Shown in pieces: positions 45,501-57,852 of a stretch of 64,000 nt of DNA. The stretch spans positions 620,001 to 684,000 of the forward strand of contig BCIV01000013.1 of NCBI GenBank assembly GCA_001600055.1. Direction: 5' to 3'. The notes below the pieces were generated by a model. The model saw nothing but the letters and a program-made list of their open reading frames with translations. It was not told the DNA's origin and searched no databases. Both the position numbers and the translations under genes were made by a program. Position 1 is the first letter of the stretch; the number at the start of each line of letters is the position of its first letter. The stretch comes from Filobasidium wieringae. Its lineage: Eukaryota > Basidiomycota > Tremellomycetes > Filobasidiales > Filobasidiaceae.

Positions 45501-48500
45501 ATCCTGACACCCCGCCAAGCCAACATGGAGGACAGTCTTGTTATTGAAATTATCCATATGACTGCGATTCTGGTGCAGTATTGTCATAACAAGCTCGGTG
45601 ATGTTCGTAAAGACATCATCAAGTTTGCGTGGGAATGCATTCGGCGCAGCGGAGATGCTACCGTGAAACACATGTCGTACCTCCTCGCAGGTCGATTCTT
45701 CGTCTCTTACGAATCGCCACCGAAGATTATCCAAACGACGTGGAATGGACTGCTTCGAGTCAAAGAGACGGAGGGCAGGGCACTGTATCGTCAGGCCATA
45801 AATGTTCTCGCTCGCAGTCTTGCTAAGCGAGAGCCAGCACCTGCAATAGGGGTCGCTCACTGGGCTTTCTCGACCAAGAAGGTCTTGATGGAAGAAGGCA
45901 ATACCACTCCACAGCTCGTTAGCGTGTGCGAGTTGCTAGTTGGCAATCCGGATCTCTTCTACAACAGCAGAGACTTATTCGTCAGCTTGATGGCAAATTC
46001 CCTCACAAAGTTAGGGTTTGTGCCTGCAGCTACACCAGACATGAAAAAGTTGACGATCGATATTGTTGAGCTGATCTTCCGGTGGGAACGACGACGACTT
46101 ACAGGTAGCGCGTCACACAGCGAGGTCTCTGCTATCGATCGGGAAGAAGGGCCCAAAAGATCCGCACCGACCGATGCCACCCCCGCTAAACGTCAAAAAA
46201 CGGATGCGACAGGAGTTTCAACAACAATCCCTAACCCGACAGGGTGGCAGCTACCGGTTCACGTTCGGGAATTGATCACAAGCTATCTTGTTCGCCTAGT
46301 GTCAACTTCGGCGGAATCCATCAGTCGAGGCGGTCTCACTGGCAGAGCAGTTCAACTTCTTCGTGAGATACTAGGCCCAGATGGTCTGCCTGGCGTCACT
46401 GCCAAACTATCTTTCTTCCAAAGGACTATGGCACAGGTGAGTGGTGTCATTATCTGAATTTCGTAAATTTATTAATCACGAGTCGCCTAGGAGATTACCG
46501 AGACCAATTACATCCAAGTATCAAATTCAGCAGAAGTCATCGCTATCGTCGCAAACAGCAAGGACGAGGAATGGATCGCATCTCATCTGGGCACGTTGAC
46601 GAAACTTTTAGAAAGTGCTGTTCTTAGCGATTTCTCCCCGTTGCACGACACCTTGAGACCGATTCTAGAGCGCATGTTTGAGATGATACCTGCTCCACCT
46701 GAAGCAGGAGGAGCTCCAGCCGAACCAATGACTGGTGACATAGCAATGTTTCATCAATGGGCAGAGAACGTCGTCGAAAATCTCAATAAGCCCGACAAGG
46801 CGTTAGGCGCCAAGGATCGTCTGCAGGGCCCGCTTTTCGTTCTTCAATGCTATGTGAAAGCTAGACCCGAACGACTGGAATCGTCTGCGGCGTCTGTTGT
46901 GAAGCTTATCACCAAGCTGACGAGAGAATTGACCGGTCCAGGTTTACCAACTGGCATGTATGAGAACGCGCATCGATCAGCGATCGCGATCATGGAACTA
47001 TGTCGAGGGCGCTTGACTGAAATGCGGGATCAACGGCGACCATACCTTGGAGCAGTGATCCATCTCATCGAACATTGTACAAGCGTGCCAATGTGCCGTT
47101 ACATTTTGGAGATGCTCAGGGACTGGACCCTCGTAAAGAAAGACGCACTCCCGACCTACAAGGAGAAAGCGGGGCTCGTGACGAAGATGATGACTTACGA
47201 AGCTCGACGTGACGACACATATACGCTCTATCATGACTATCTACAGCTTGTCCTGGACATATTCCAGGAACCTTCGCTCGAGAGGTCAGACCTCACAAAC
47301 AGGTTGGAGGGCGCTTTCTTGATTGGTACTCGATCGCGAGATCCGGTGCTGAGGTCAAAGTTCATTGCAATGCTCGAAGATTCTCTTCCGACAGATGTTC
47401 CGGGGAGGTTGCAATTTATCTTAGCAACGCAGAATTGGGAGCATGTCGCTGGTACCTATTGGATGACGCTTGCTACGGATCTCCTCTATGGATGCATCGA
47501 AAGAGCTCAGCCTGAGGTCGTCATTCCTCAAGTGGTTGCTATAGAGAACGAGGATGAGACGATGGAAGATAAACCGTTTGAAACCGAACTGGACACACGA
47601 AAGCTTGTTTCTTGCTTCCGAAACTTGCTTCCGTTGGAGAACGACGTTGTAGACGAGGCGTGGGCATCTGCTTTCCGAGCATCTTGGTCATCGTTGAATC
47701 GTCAAACTCAAGTGGATGTCCAGCGATGGTTTATCGGTTTAATCTGTAAAGAACACCACATGGAGCAAGCGGAAAGGCGCCCTAACGGAATCCAAACCCT
47801 TTTCCGTGGAGCTCTAGCATGTGGACGAGCGTTCCTGATCCCTCCTCTAGTAATCAAATACTTTGGAAAGACGTTCGGTGCTTGGCATACGAGCATGGAA
47901 CTTTTGTCCATGGGTCTGGAGCAGACTGATGCCGAGGATCTCCGCGATGGATGTGCTGACGCTTTAACAGAGTTGTATGCTGAGCTAAGCGAGGACGATC
48001 TGTTCTACGGGTTATGGCGTCGCCGATGCTTACACGATGAGACCAACGCTGGTCTAGCTCTGGAGCAAAACGGACTTTGGCCCAGAGCACAAGAAGTCTA
48101 TGAGCAAGCGCAAACTAAGGTCAGGAACGGAATCATCCCTTACACCGAAAATGAATACAATGTCTGGCAGGACCACTGGATCATCGCGGCGCAAAAACTG
48201 CAGCAATGGGATATCTTAACAGATTTGGCTCGTCACGAAAACAATCACGATCTCTTGCTCGAGTGCGCTTGGAGGCTCTCCGATTGGGGTTCTCAGGATC
48301 GTGAGATGATCGAGCGGACCTTAGATGCTGTCTCAGATGTACCTACGCCTCGACGCAAAGTTTTCCAAGCGTATACCTGTTTGATCAAAGCGCACACAGG
48401 TCATGAAGATCCTGCGAATTTCCTTCGCGTTCTGGACGAAGCCATTCAACTCTCTATGAGAAAATGGTGCTCTCTCCCGAGCCAACTTTCCTCTGCTCAC

Positions 48501-51500
48501 ATTCCACTCCTCCAGATGTTCCAACAGTATGTCGAATTGCAAGAGGCTGCTGGTGTCTTCGAAAGTTTGTCACAGACAACTCGAGAGACACTGGAGGCAC
48601 GTGTCAATCAAGATTTGAAACCCATCTTCCAGACCTGGAGGGAACGACTACCCAATTTCTGGGATGACATCAGCGTGTGGAGCGATATACTGGCATGGAG
48701 ACAACACGTCTTCTCGGCTGTCACCAAAGTATACAGCCCATTAATCAATGCCAATGAGCCTGGTACATACGGATTCCGAGGGTTCCACGAGACGGCATGG
48801 ACAATCAATCGGTTCGGTCACGTCGCGCGTAAACACGGTTTATCTGACGTCTGTTTGAGCGCTCTGGGCAAGATCTATGCCTTGCCCAACATCGAGATCT
48901 CCGAAGCGTTTTTGAAGCTCCGTGAACAAGCGTTATGTCTATTCCAGCGACCGGAGCGGTTCGCCGAAGGATTAGAAAGTATCAGTACGACGAACTTGAT
49001 GTACTTCGCCAACTCTCAGAAAGCGGAATTCTTAACCTTGAAAGGGATGTTCATCGCAAAACTGGGTCATAGTGACGAGGCAAACTTAGCTTTCGCTCAA
49101 GCTGTTCAAGTCGATCTGCATCTTCCGAAAGCTTGGGCAGAGTGGGGACGTTACAATGACCGGTTGTTCAAGGAACGTCCATCAAGACCGAGCGATCAGC
49201 CTGAACCAGAACCAGGCAAGCCTCGTTTGACTGAAATGCAGTGGCAACAACAATACGCTGCGGACCGAATGGGTCTTGCTGCCAACGCAGTTTCTTGTTA
49301 CCTACAAGCTGCTGGTTTGTACAAATCCGCGAAAGCCAGGAAATTGCTTGTCAGGGTCCTATGGCTTCTTGGTCTGGACGATCCCAATACCACTATTTCT
49401 CGAGCGTTCGAGTCCTATACAGGTGACACGGCTATCTGGTACTGGATAACCCTCATTCCACAGTTACTATTATCGCTTACTCATCGTGAAGCTCGCCATG
49501 CAAGGGGTATACTTATGAAGATTGCGAAGAGTTTCCCTCAGGTAAGCCTTGCGAGCTAATGCCCAACGGTACGTTGCTAATCAGACATCTGGCAGGCGCT
49601 ATTCTATCAATTGAGGACTTCCAAAGAAGACTTCACCTTGCATCACCGTCAACAATTGGCTGCAGCTCATGCTTCGGCCCGCAGGGCTGCTGAGGCCCGA
49701 AGAGTTGCTCAACTACGAGCTCAGCAGCAACAGCAACAGCTCCAGCAGCAACAACCACCCTCGGCCAGTAGTACTGCCCCAGCATCAGCTGGTAATGACG
49801 GACAGAATGAAGTTTCCGCTCTTGCCAAATCAGGTGTAAAGGACGAATCTTCTGAGATCAAGGTCGTGGCTCCTCGGACCACAGCTCAGCCACCATCGGG
49901 TTCGCGCGCTCCTACGTCGGCGCCAACAGATCAAGCACCAACAGCCGAAGGTCCTAATCCCTCAGAATCCCGCAGCTCTGTCGCTCCTGGCGCCAGTAAC
50001 GGACCCGACGGACAAGCAGGATCTCAGAATGGTTCTCAGCCACCTTCAGCCAGCGTTCAGGCCGCAGCCAACATCCAGAACGCTGCTCAAATGGCCGCTG
50101 CAATGTCTCGTCAGCCTCAGGAGCTACTGGAGGAGATCCTCAATATTTTGAAAACAGCTTTCCCATTGCTGGCCTTATCTATGGAGAAGATGGTTGATCA
50201 TATCAACGTTCGTGCAAAACCCCCTATCGAGGAAGACATTTACCGCTTCTTATCGGCATTGCTGAACGATGCTATCTCACAATGGTCGAACAAGATAAGA
50301 GTTCGAGATGATAACGATCCTATGCCTCAACAAGTACGCGAGAAGATCAGGATATTCTGTGCTCAAACCAAGCACGACCTTAGACAAATGATGCACGATC
50401 AGTTTGTTGCACAGCCAATAACCCTTCGAGAGTACATTCTCCGTCTGCAAAGATGGCACGAGCGTTACGAGAAGGCTCTTGACGCTCGTCCCAAGAGAGA
50501 ACAGCTAGATCACGGAGATTGCTTGCTTTCAGACTTCCATCACAGCAAGTTCGATGATGTGGAGGTTCCTGGGCAATACATGGAACACGTCGACAGCAAC
50601 AATGCATTCGCCAAGATCAGCCGATTTGCACCGACTCTTGAAGTCGCCCGAGGATTTGGCTTCTTCTTCAGGCGATTGACCATGATTGGTACAAACGGAA
50701 CCTCATATATATTTGCCGTTCAATCTCCATCCGGGCGACATTGCCGTCGTGAAGAGCGCTTGACGCAATTGTTCCGGATCATGAACACGGTCTTACAGAA
50801 GCGCAAGGAAAGTCGAAAGCGAAACCTTTCGATTCATCTTCCAGCAGCGATTCCTTTGGCTCCAGCACTTCGTCTCGTTACAAACGATTCGAGCTATCTG
50901 ACCCTGCAAGACGTCTTTGACGATCATTGTCGAAGAATGGATATGTGGCGTGACAAGCCTATGCTCGAATTCATCGACAAATGGAGGCAGATATATGTCC
51001 CTACTAACGTGAGTAATGACCGATCTCACTCCCTCGCATGACACTCACTAACTTGTCCGGGCCGCGCTTCTATTTCAAATCAGAACCCTCAAACGGATCA
51101 AGAAACAATCGAGTACAAGGTCGCCCGTATGGAGTTGGTCGAAGAGATCGCGACGAAATATGTCCCTGAGAACGTTCTCACGAACGTGAGTGATACTGCT
51201 TGAAATTTACGCGATTTGAACCTTTTGAGCTGATGAACGGCCTCTATAGTACATGATTCGAACGATGTCTAATCCATCGTCGCTCTGGTTGATGCGGAAG
51301 CACTTTGCATTGCAGACGGCATCAACGATCTTTTTGTCCTATATTGCTTGTCTGAGCAACCGCAACCCGAACCGCTTCCATTTCAGTTTGAAAACTGGAC
51401 TCATGTATATGAGCGAATTATTGCCTTGTAAGTGTCTGATCATGCGTCTCGAGCTCTAGCCACGTACTGCGCTGACACGAAATTTTCACAGCGCTTGATT

Positions 51501-52039
51501 CAGCTCAGCCAGGACACAAATGTCCCGAAAAGGTTCCGTTCAGGCTTACTCCAAATATGCAGCACTTCATTACGCCTGCGGGCGTCGAAGGCCTGCTCAC
51601 TTCGGGTATCATGGCCATTGCGCGCAGCTTGTCGAACCCTGAATTCGACTTGGAAAGCTCTCTCAGTCTGTTCTTGCGAGATGAGGTAGGTCCCACGCAA
51701 CGTTGTTTCGAAATATGTTGCTGATATGTGTTGCACCAAAGATCTCACTATGGTTCACAATGCACTCCAAGCAAAGCGACCATCCCGTATCAGTTTTGAA
51801 TTGTGGAGCAGGATGGGTTCAGCGTTGCTCTGAACTAGCTTATACCGGAGAAATCGGGGACAACAAGGTAAGCAAATACAGTTTGATGGGATCAACCGCA
51901 TACGTTCGCTGACGCTTCCGACGACTCTCAACAGAATGAGGTGTCTCCTGTCACTCAAGTTGTGACCAGTCTGATTTGTCAAGCGACAAACACTCAGCTT
52001 TTAGCCCTTACAGCCGAAAGCTTCCAACCTTGGTTCTAG
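39528..52039 (+). CDS. TRA1: Tra1, PIKK-family pseudokinase of SAGA and NuA4
   Basis: Tra1 is the activator-binding scaffold of the SAGA and NuA4 histone acetyltransferase complexes. The gene spans 12.5 kb with about a dozen introns; the product is about 3,700-3,900 residues, normal for Tra1. It opens with a disordered Pro/Ala/Ser stretch (MAGPASTPAPPGG). Long HEAT repeats follow (for example FRNTLLAFLQRLPHNE, LYNLLKPVPFNHQQAHSAVKIL), then the FAT domain (ISEAFLKLREQALCLFQRPE, NLAFAQAVQVDLHLPKAWAEW). A Gln-rich insert (about 49720-49760) precedes the pseudokinase and FATC regions (LEVARGFGFFFRRLTMIGTNG, VPFRLTPNMQHFITP, ending QLLALTAESFQPWF). Where active PIKKs have HRN and DFG, this protein reads NRNPNRFHF and GLMYMSELLPS, so it lacks catalytic residues, as Tra1 does. 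The ATG at 39528 is the first in the open frame. Confidence 0.95.
49720..49760 (+). repeat. Coding CAG/CAA (poly-Gln) tract in TRA1
   Basis: Mixed CAG and CAA codons encode two runs of Gln separated by Leu, followed by a Pro/Ser/Ala-rich linker. It sits between the FAT domain and the pseudokinase domain. Confidence 0.85.
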
Positions 52040-52305
52040 ACGTTTATTAGCTCTCTGTTTCGATTTTGTGTTTTAACGTGGTTGTATTGACGGTCTTTAA
52101 GAAGTACTCTTGTCTGTATATATGTTCATCGTAGCAAGCGTGGTCATACGAAACTCCATTGCGCCAAGCAGACCATATTCTAGCACATCTAGTATACATC
52201 TAATTCTCCAGTGTCTAAACGGATACATTGTGTTCGTAGGCTTCGACAAAACTGCCTGCAATCATGTCGAGCATTTCCGTATCTATACCCAAGTCCTGAT
52301 ACTTT

Positions 52306-52971
52306 CTAATTCGACCTTCTCTTGCTAGACATGATTCCTCGCATTGCGACCATTCCCTCGCTCATCTCGTCTCGGACGAGCTTTCCACTAGGCCGCTTCG
52401 AATCCAGAGCAATCTTCGCGATATCTCGCTTCTGGACAGTGCAGGTAATCGCATTCTGTGCACAGAAACCGGCATCCGAGTCGGTAACGAGAGCCCCTGT
52501 GTTGGCCTGAGACAGGAGGATATGTGAGTTCGGCGGTCTTGAACTGCTGAATAGACGGAAAGAGAAACGTACGTCGTATAGGCAACCTCCCGCCGCGCCT
52601 CCCTGATAACCGGCGTCAGTTTCATAATTGGAAGAAGGGTTCCCTTCACCGATATAGCTGTGAATATGACAATTGTCAGTATACTTGTGACAGGTATCGC
52701 CCTTGTAACTGCTACTTACCCGCATTGAGGGAAGGAGGTACCGGGGTCGAGGACGTAGGCTACGGGACCAGTATCAGAAGCGGGGCAGCAGAGGTTGCTG
52801 GTTGCAGATTGACGAGGGTGAAGAGCTCTATCTTCGTGGGAGGTCAACGTAGGGCTGGCCAGAGCGAAGGAGGTAGAGATAATGGCAAAGATGATTGAGG
52901 TCCTGTGCCAAGGGTGATGATGTCAGCGGATGAAAAGGAATCATCCTTTTGATTCTGACCACTTACCTCAT
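52306..52971 (-). CDS. Small secreted protein with paired cysteines
   Basis: Four exons encode about 157 residues. Exon 1 is five bases (ATGAG, 52971-52967). Exon 2 (52902-52720) completes a signal peptide, MRTSIIFAIISTSFALA, and then carries ALHPRQSATSNLCCPAS and SFPQC. Exon 3 (52657-52573) has GGAAGGCLYD. Exon 4 (52506-52306) has NTGALVTDSDAGFCAQNAITC and a basic, probably disordered tail. Phases at all three junctions agree. The 'Cys-x-Tyr...TGAL...D.DAGFC' arrangement resembles small secreted basidiomycete proteins I recall as a loose, uncharacterised group; that resemblance is from memory. A Lys/Arg pair (QKRD) before the tail could be a Kex2-type cleavage site. Function unknown. Confidence 0.75.
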
Positions 52972-55464
52972 ATTGTCAAAGTTCGAAGCGTTGTTGTAAT
53001 TGGAAAGTGTGGTCGGTTTGAGGGCTTTGTGCTGAAGCTACTAGACAGTTATATATGTTGTCGAGGTGCCGTTTTGGTACTAAAACGAGCGTGGTTGAAA
53101 AGAATGTAGGCGGTGTCAAGATACCAGTATGAGATTGTCGATGCCGATGACGATGGCGATGGATGAGTAGATCTAATGAATGCTAGCGTCGAACATGAGA
53201 CAAAGACGACTCATATCTACTGTACGTTATATACATATCTCCCTGCCAGTGCCCCTATTCCTGCTTGTCATCGTGTTTGTTGTTGTTGACATTCTTCTGA
53301 ACCGCTCGGTTATCGTCGAGTTTCGTAATTCATTTAGGCACCCTCGGCGTACTGCGTTCACCACAATCTTTTGGCCAGGCATCTGGATCGCGGCTGCGTA
53401 TCCACTTCGTCCATTGTGTAGGAAAACCAGGCAGATCCGGATCGGTTCTTATTATTCAAAGGCGATTGCCTAGTGAAACTGGAAGCGTTCGACACAACGA
53501 TGCTTCGCGTGCGATATCACTAACAAACAAAACATTTCACAATTTGAGGGTACGGACGAACGGAACGGTCGATGCGAATGCACCGATGGCCGCAAGCAAT
53601 CTAGAACAATGGATGTCTGTACTCTCAAGAACGGACTCGTTCAGATATCGGCCAAAGCAGGAAGGGGTTCTAGGAACCAAGCCACTATGACACGACACGA
53701 TGACTGACAGGATTTTAGCCTTGTGGAGTCCATTTGTAGGTGCCATATCGTGCCAGTGTATGGAATGTATTGCACCTAACGCACAGCATAGCAAAACCTC
53801 TCACTGCTTTGATCCTACAGGCCCTCCTATGGCAAGGTATCGATATGCTACTGTACTCAATAGGCCACGACAATCGTCAGAGGATCTTGAGATTGTAACA
53901 CGGACGGTCCCGAATTCCCACTCCCGAGGTTCGGCACGTTAGCGCGCAATCGCGTGAAATCAGATCGAGATCTTGTTGCGCGAGCTTCTAGCCTCGAACG
54001 TTATCGAGATACAGATTGCGAACAAGGGTTGCCAGAGATCGATGGGACTCAGCTGGAAGCTTACCATAGCGAGACAAGGAGGCCTCGAATTTTGGAGGAA
54101 AAGGATATGGTTTAGCTCATTGCTTGCCAAGCACCCCGGTTCTGATACCATTTTGCACTTCCGATGCTCAAATATATTCTCTCGCCTCTGTTGTAACGCT
54201 TGACGTTAGTGTACATTCAATGCGAGTAGGAAAGACGCAAGAGTGATATGATGCATATAAAGTCTGAGCGAAAGTTTCGAAGACATCTGTCTATATCACC
54301 GAGCTAATCTCCGCGATTCCACAGAAGGCGCAGCCTTATTATCAAAACATGTGGAACGATCCACATGCTGGACCGTGTCATGAGAATTGAACGGGATGCT
54401 GCAATACTAAACTCACCTGTTGATGTGTTTCATATTGGAACGGGCTGGAACCGAATAGCAACCTCTCAGACGAAATGGCTCATGATGTGATGCACGGGCT
54501 ATACTCAAGAACTGGCATACGATAATACTGTTTTAGCCTAATACCGATTGACTCCTATCTATGGTCGATAGCGCTTGACTTGCTGCTACCCTTTCTTCTC
54601 ATCATCAAGATTCCGTTTTGTGATCGAATACTACGAATGGCCTGCTTCGTGGGTAGGATTCGTGAAGGCGTTCTGGTCGTCGCACGCTTGAGTGCAGGGA
54701 CCGTGAAGCTCGTCAATGGCGGATGTTTCATCGATCATTGGAGATTTCCACCTGTCATGGTACAAAGCATATGGGAATCCTGATACAGCTTACATCTTCC
54801 ACTGTGTTGCTATCTCCTTCGCCCAGACCTTGTTCCTGTAGATCCTCGTCATTCGTTCCCGACGATTCGCGCTCTTCGCGAACAGTCCTCGCCCGATTAC
54901 GGCTCCTGCTCCTCGTCCCAGAGTGCTGGCACCACCAAGCTTCTGTTTTTTTCGAAGGAGAATTCTCTCTCCTCATAAGGAGTAGAAGAGCGACCGTTTT
55001 GAACCTTTCAGGATTGCAGGTCTAGGGTACCTCCTCGTCACGGTGATTACAACTCGGGTGATTCCCGCTTGCTTCTTCGCATTTCCCCTTAGGGCTAATG
55101 CGTTTACTACTAAGATCGTCGCTTCGGACCAGCGCTTACCGTCTCGGACGATACAAGGCTATGTCTTATGTGTATGAGCGGATCTATGAAACGAGCGGAT
55201 CTCTGTGTCATTTGAGGTCTGGAGAATGAGCGGTTTCAGAACGAGCGGCTATTAACTCGAACCGGTCCAATGAGCGCGGCTCCAATAAGGCGACGCGTGC
55301 AAATGATGAAGGCGACGTTTATGGCGTGAGCTCATCTCATTTCCGAATAGTTGAGCACTTTCAATGTTCATTTCGTAGACGATCGACCTTGAATTCTGGA
55401 TCATACTCCACATTTCTTCTGCTCTAGCACGAAGAGAACCCCTAAAACTATACCTCTACCAGCC
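52972..55464. other. Gene-poor region upstream of the ETF-QO gene
   Basis: About 2.5 kb. Open frames such as 53180-53473 (with a hydrophobic stretch) and 54580-54783 have no known relatives and no convincing splice partners. The distal end (55176-55248) holds a cluster of GAGCGG motifs about 220-290 bases before the next start codon. No tRNA, terminal repeat or transposase remnant was seen. Confidence 0.4.
55176..55248. promoter_or_regulatory. Cluster of four GAGCGG motifs upstream of the ETF-QO gene
   Basis: GAGCGG occurs at 55176, 55193, 55228 and 55243, with a related GAGCGCGG at 55272. Each is preceded by T or C (TGAGCGG/CGAGCGG). Spacing is 17, 35 and 15 bases. This is a candidate activator-binding array, seen directly; the protein binding it is unknown. 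Confidence 0.4.
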
Positions 55465-57852
55465 ATGCATCGATCGAAACCAGCAGCTCGATCGGCTATC
55501 AACCTCTTCCGATCACCCAGAACCATTCAACCTCGCCACTCCTATGCCTCTACCAGTTCTCTTTTACGCCGCACTCCCGCTTCAACTTCGATTAACAGGA
55601 CTCAGCAGTTCAATGTAGCGAGAGGATTTGCGACCGTGACGGATCATCCGGCGTCCCCTATCCCTGGAGAGTCGTTGGAGGAAGAGGATGTCGAACGGGC
55701 AGAGGATGATGTTGACGTTTGTATCGTCGGAGGAGGACCTGCAGGGCTTAGTGCAGCTATCAGGTTGAAGCAGATGGAAGCTGAGAAGGGCAATGAGATT
55801 AGGGTTGTCGTGCTCGAAAAGGGAGGTGAAGTCGGTAAGCCCAGTCGAATCGCAATAGCTTGTCTCGCTCGAGTCTAACCGCCTCACTACCGACTTTCGA
55901 AACGCAGGATCTCATATCCTCTCCGGAGCAGTCATCGAGCCTCGAGCCTTAGCAGAACTCTTCCCCGATTACCTTGATCTCGAATCTCCTCCTCCTTTAG
56001 GACAACCAGCCACCTCTGACCACATGCGTTTCCTCACTTCCACCTCCTCCTTCCCTCTCCCCCATCCACCCCAGATGTCAAACAAGGGCAACTACATCGT
56101 CTCCCTCTCCCGATTCACCGCTTGGTTAGGAGAACGAGCGGAAGAACTGGGCGTGGAAGTTTACCCCGGATTCGCAGCTGCCAGCTTGGTCTTGAGCCCA
56201 GACGGTAAATCCGTGCGCGGTGTTCGAACGGGTGATGTCGGTCTGACAAAGGATGGAGGGAAGAAGGACAGCTACGAACCCGGAATGCAGTTCAATTCCA
56301 AAGTCCTCCTTTTAGCTGAAGGGGCACACGGTTCTCTCTCCCAAGTGACTCAGAAACATTTCAACTTGAGAGCTAATTCTTCACCCCAGACTTACGCGTT
56401 GGGGATCAAGGAGGTTTGGAAGATCGATCCCGCAAAACATGAGCCGGGCAAAGTCGTACATACCCTCGGATGGCCTTTGGATTTCAAGACGTACGGGGGG
56501 AGTTGGTGTTATCATATGGAAGGTGGGAATGTCAGTCTAGGTTTGGTCGTAGGGTTGGACTATGAGAACCCTTATATGAGTCCGTACAAGGAGTTTCAGG
56601 TGAGTTTTCGATCTTTCAATCTTTCCAGGTCTTCGAGTTGGGATAAGAGGTGTTGATATCCATCCCCAAATACTGTTCATTAGCGAATGAAACATCACCC
56701 ACTCTTTGCCGATCTCCTAGAAGGTGGTGAATGCATTGCCTACGGAGCTAGGGTATTGAATGAAGGAGGATTGCAATCCATCCCCAAGTTGTCTTTCCCT
56801 GGTGGAGCTTTGATCGGATGTAGCGCCGGGTTCTTGAACGTACCCAAGGTGAGTGCAACCGACCGTTGGATGTAAGGGGAAATAGGGGTACTGACATATG
56901 TACCTTTTTTCTCTCCGGGCGTTATAGATCAAGGGAACTCACAACGCTATGAAATCCGGGATGTTAGCGGCGGAAGCTGCATTCAATGCCATCCATTCCG
57001 AAGCTCCCAGTTCCGATTCCTCCAAGAACTCGCTGGGAGAAACGTTGGAAGGCTCAGCTCAGGAGGTGGTGGACATGTCGACATACGAGACGGCTTTCAA
57101 GGATTCGTGGATTTACAAGGAACTGAACGAAGTCCGAAACCTTCGACCGTCATTCCATAACCCTCTCGGTCTTTACGGTGGAATCGCTTATTCCGGAATA
57201 GACAGTTTGTTCCTCAAGGGGAGAACACCATGGACCTTGAAGAACCACAAAGAGGATTACGAGGGGACGAAGAAGGCCAAGGATTGTCAACCTATCGATT
57301 ATCCCGCTCCGGATGGCAAATTAAGCTTTGACATCCTTACGAGCGTTAGTTTGACGGGAACTAATCACGCAGAGGACCAACCGGTTCATTTGAGGTTGCC
57401 CAAGGATGCTGGTGCGAAGGCTAGGCACACGGAGACCAACGTTAATGGTGAGTATATGTGAGGCATGACTACTGAGTTTTATGCTCAAAGCGTTGTGATT
57501 GACAGATTACGCTGGACTATTGGGACGAGCTTGTCCTGCGGCTGTTTACGAGTATCAAGACGCTGAGGGTGGCCAGGAAGATGCAGCTGGCAAGAAATTC
57601 GTGATCAACTCGCAGAACTGTATCCACGTACGTGTTTCCCGTAAGACTCAATGTAATTCACCGACTGGCAGCTAATTTCTTATCCAATACCCAGTGCAAG
57701 ACGTGTTCCATCAAGACTCCTACGCAGGACATCACATGGTGTGTGCCAGAAGGCGGTGGTGGACCCAAATACAGTATGTCCATCGATTGGTGTCCGATCT
57801 CGCTGCTCTCTTGAGCTGACATTATAACGACGATCCACTAGACATCACGTAA
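55465..57852 (+). CDS. CIR2: Electron transfer flavoprotein-ubiquinone oxidoreductase
   Basis: ETF-QO passes electrons from ETF (fatty-acid and amino-acid oxidation) to ubiquinone at the inner mitochondrial membrane. The N-terminus ([19 protein letters not shown], Arg/Ser-rich, no acidic residues) fits a mitochondrial presequence. The FAD-binding motif is [17 protein letters not shown]. Next come [60 protein letters not shown] and [20 protein letters not shown]. The 4Fe-4S ligands are in [10 protein letters not shown] and [13 protein letters not shown], followed by the QDITW and PEGGGGPKY blocks. Introns are short. The last exon is only 11 nt (57842-57852, ending Asn-Ile-Thr-stop), after a GTATGT to CACTAG intron. 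The TAA abuts the stop codon of the opposite-strand gene with no base between. Length and motifs are complete. Confidence 0.95.

Noticed and set aside
53180..53473. A 97-residue plus-strand frame with a hydrophobic segment.
   Set aside because: No conserved motif, no splice partner and no family resemblance; the composition is that of random AT-rich sequence.
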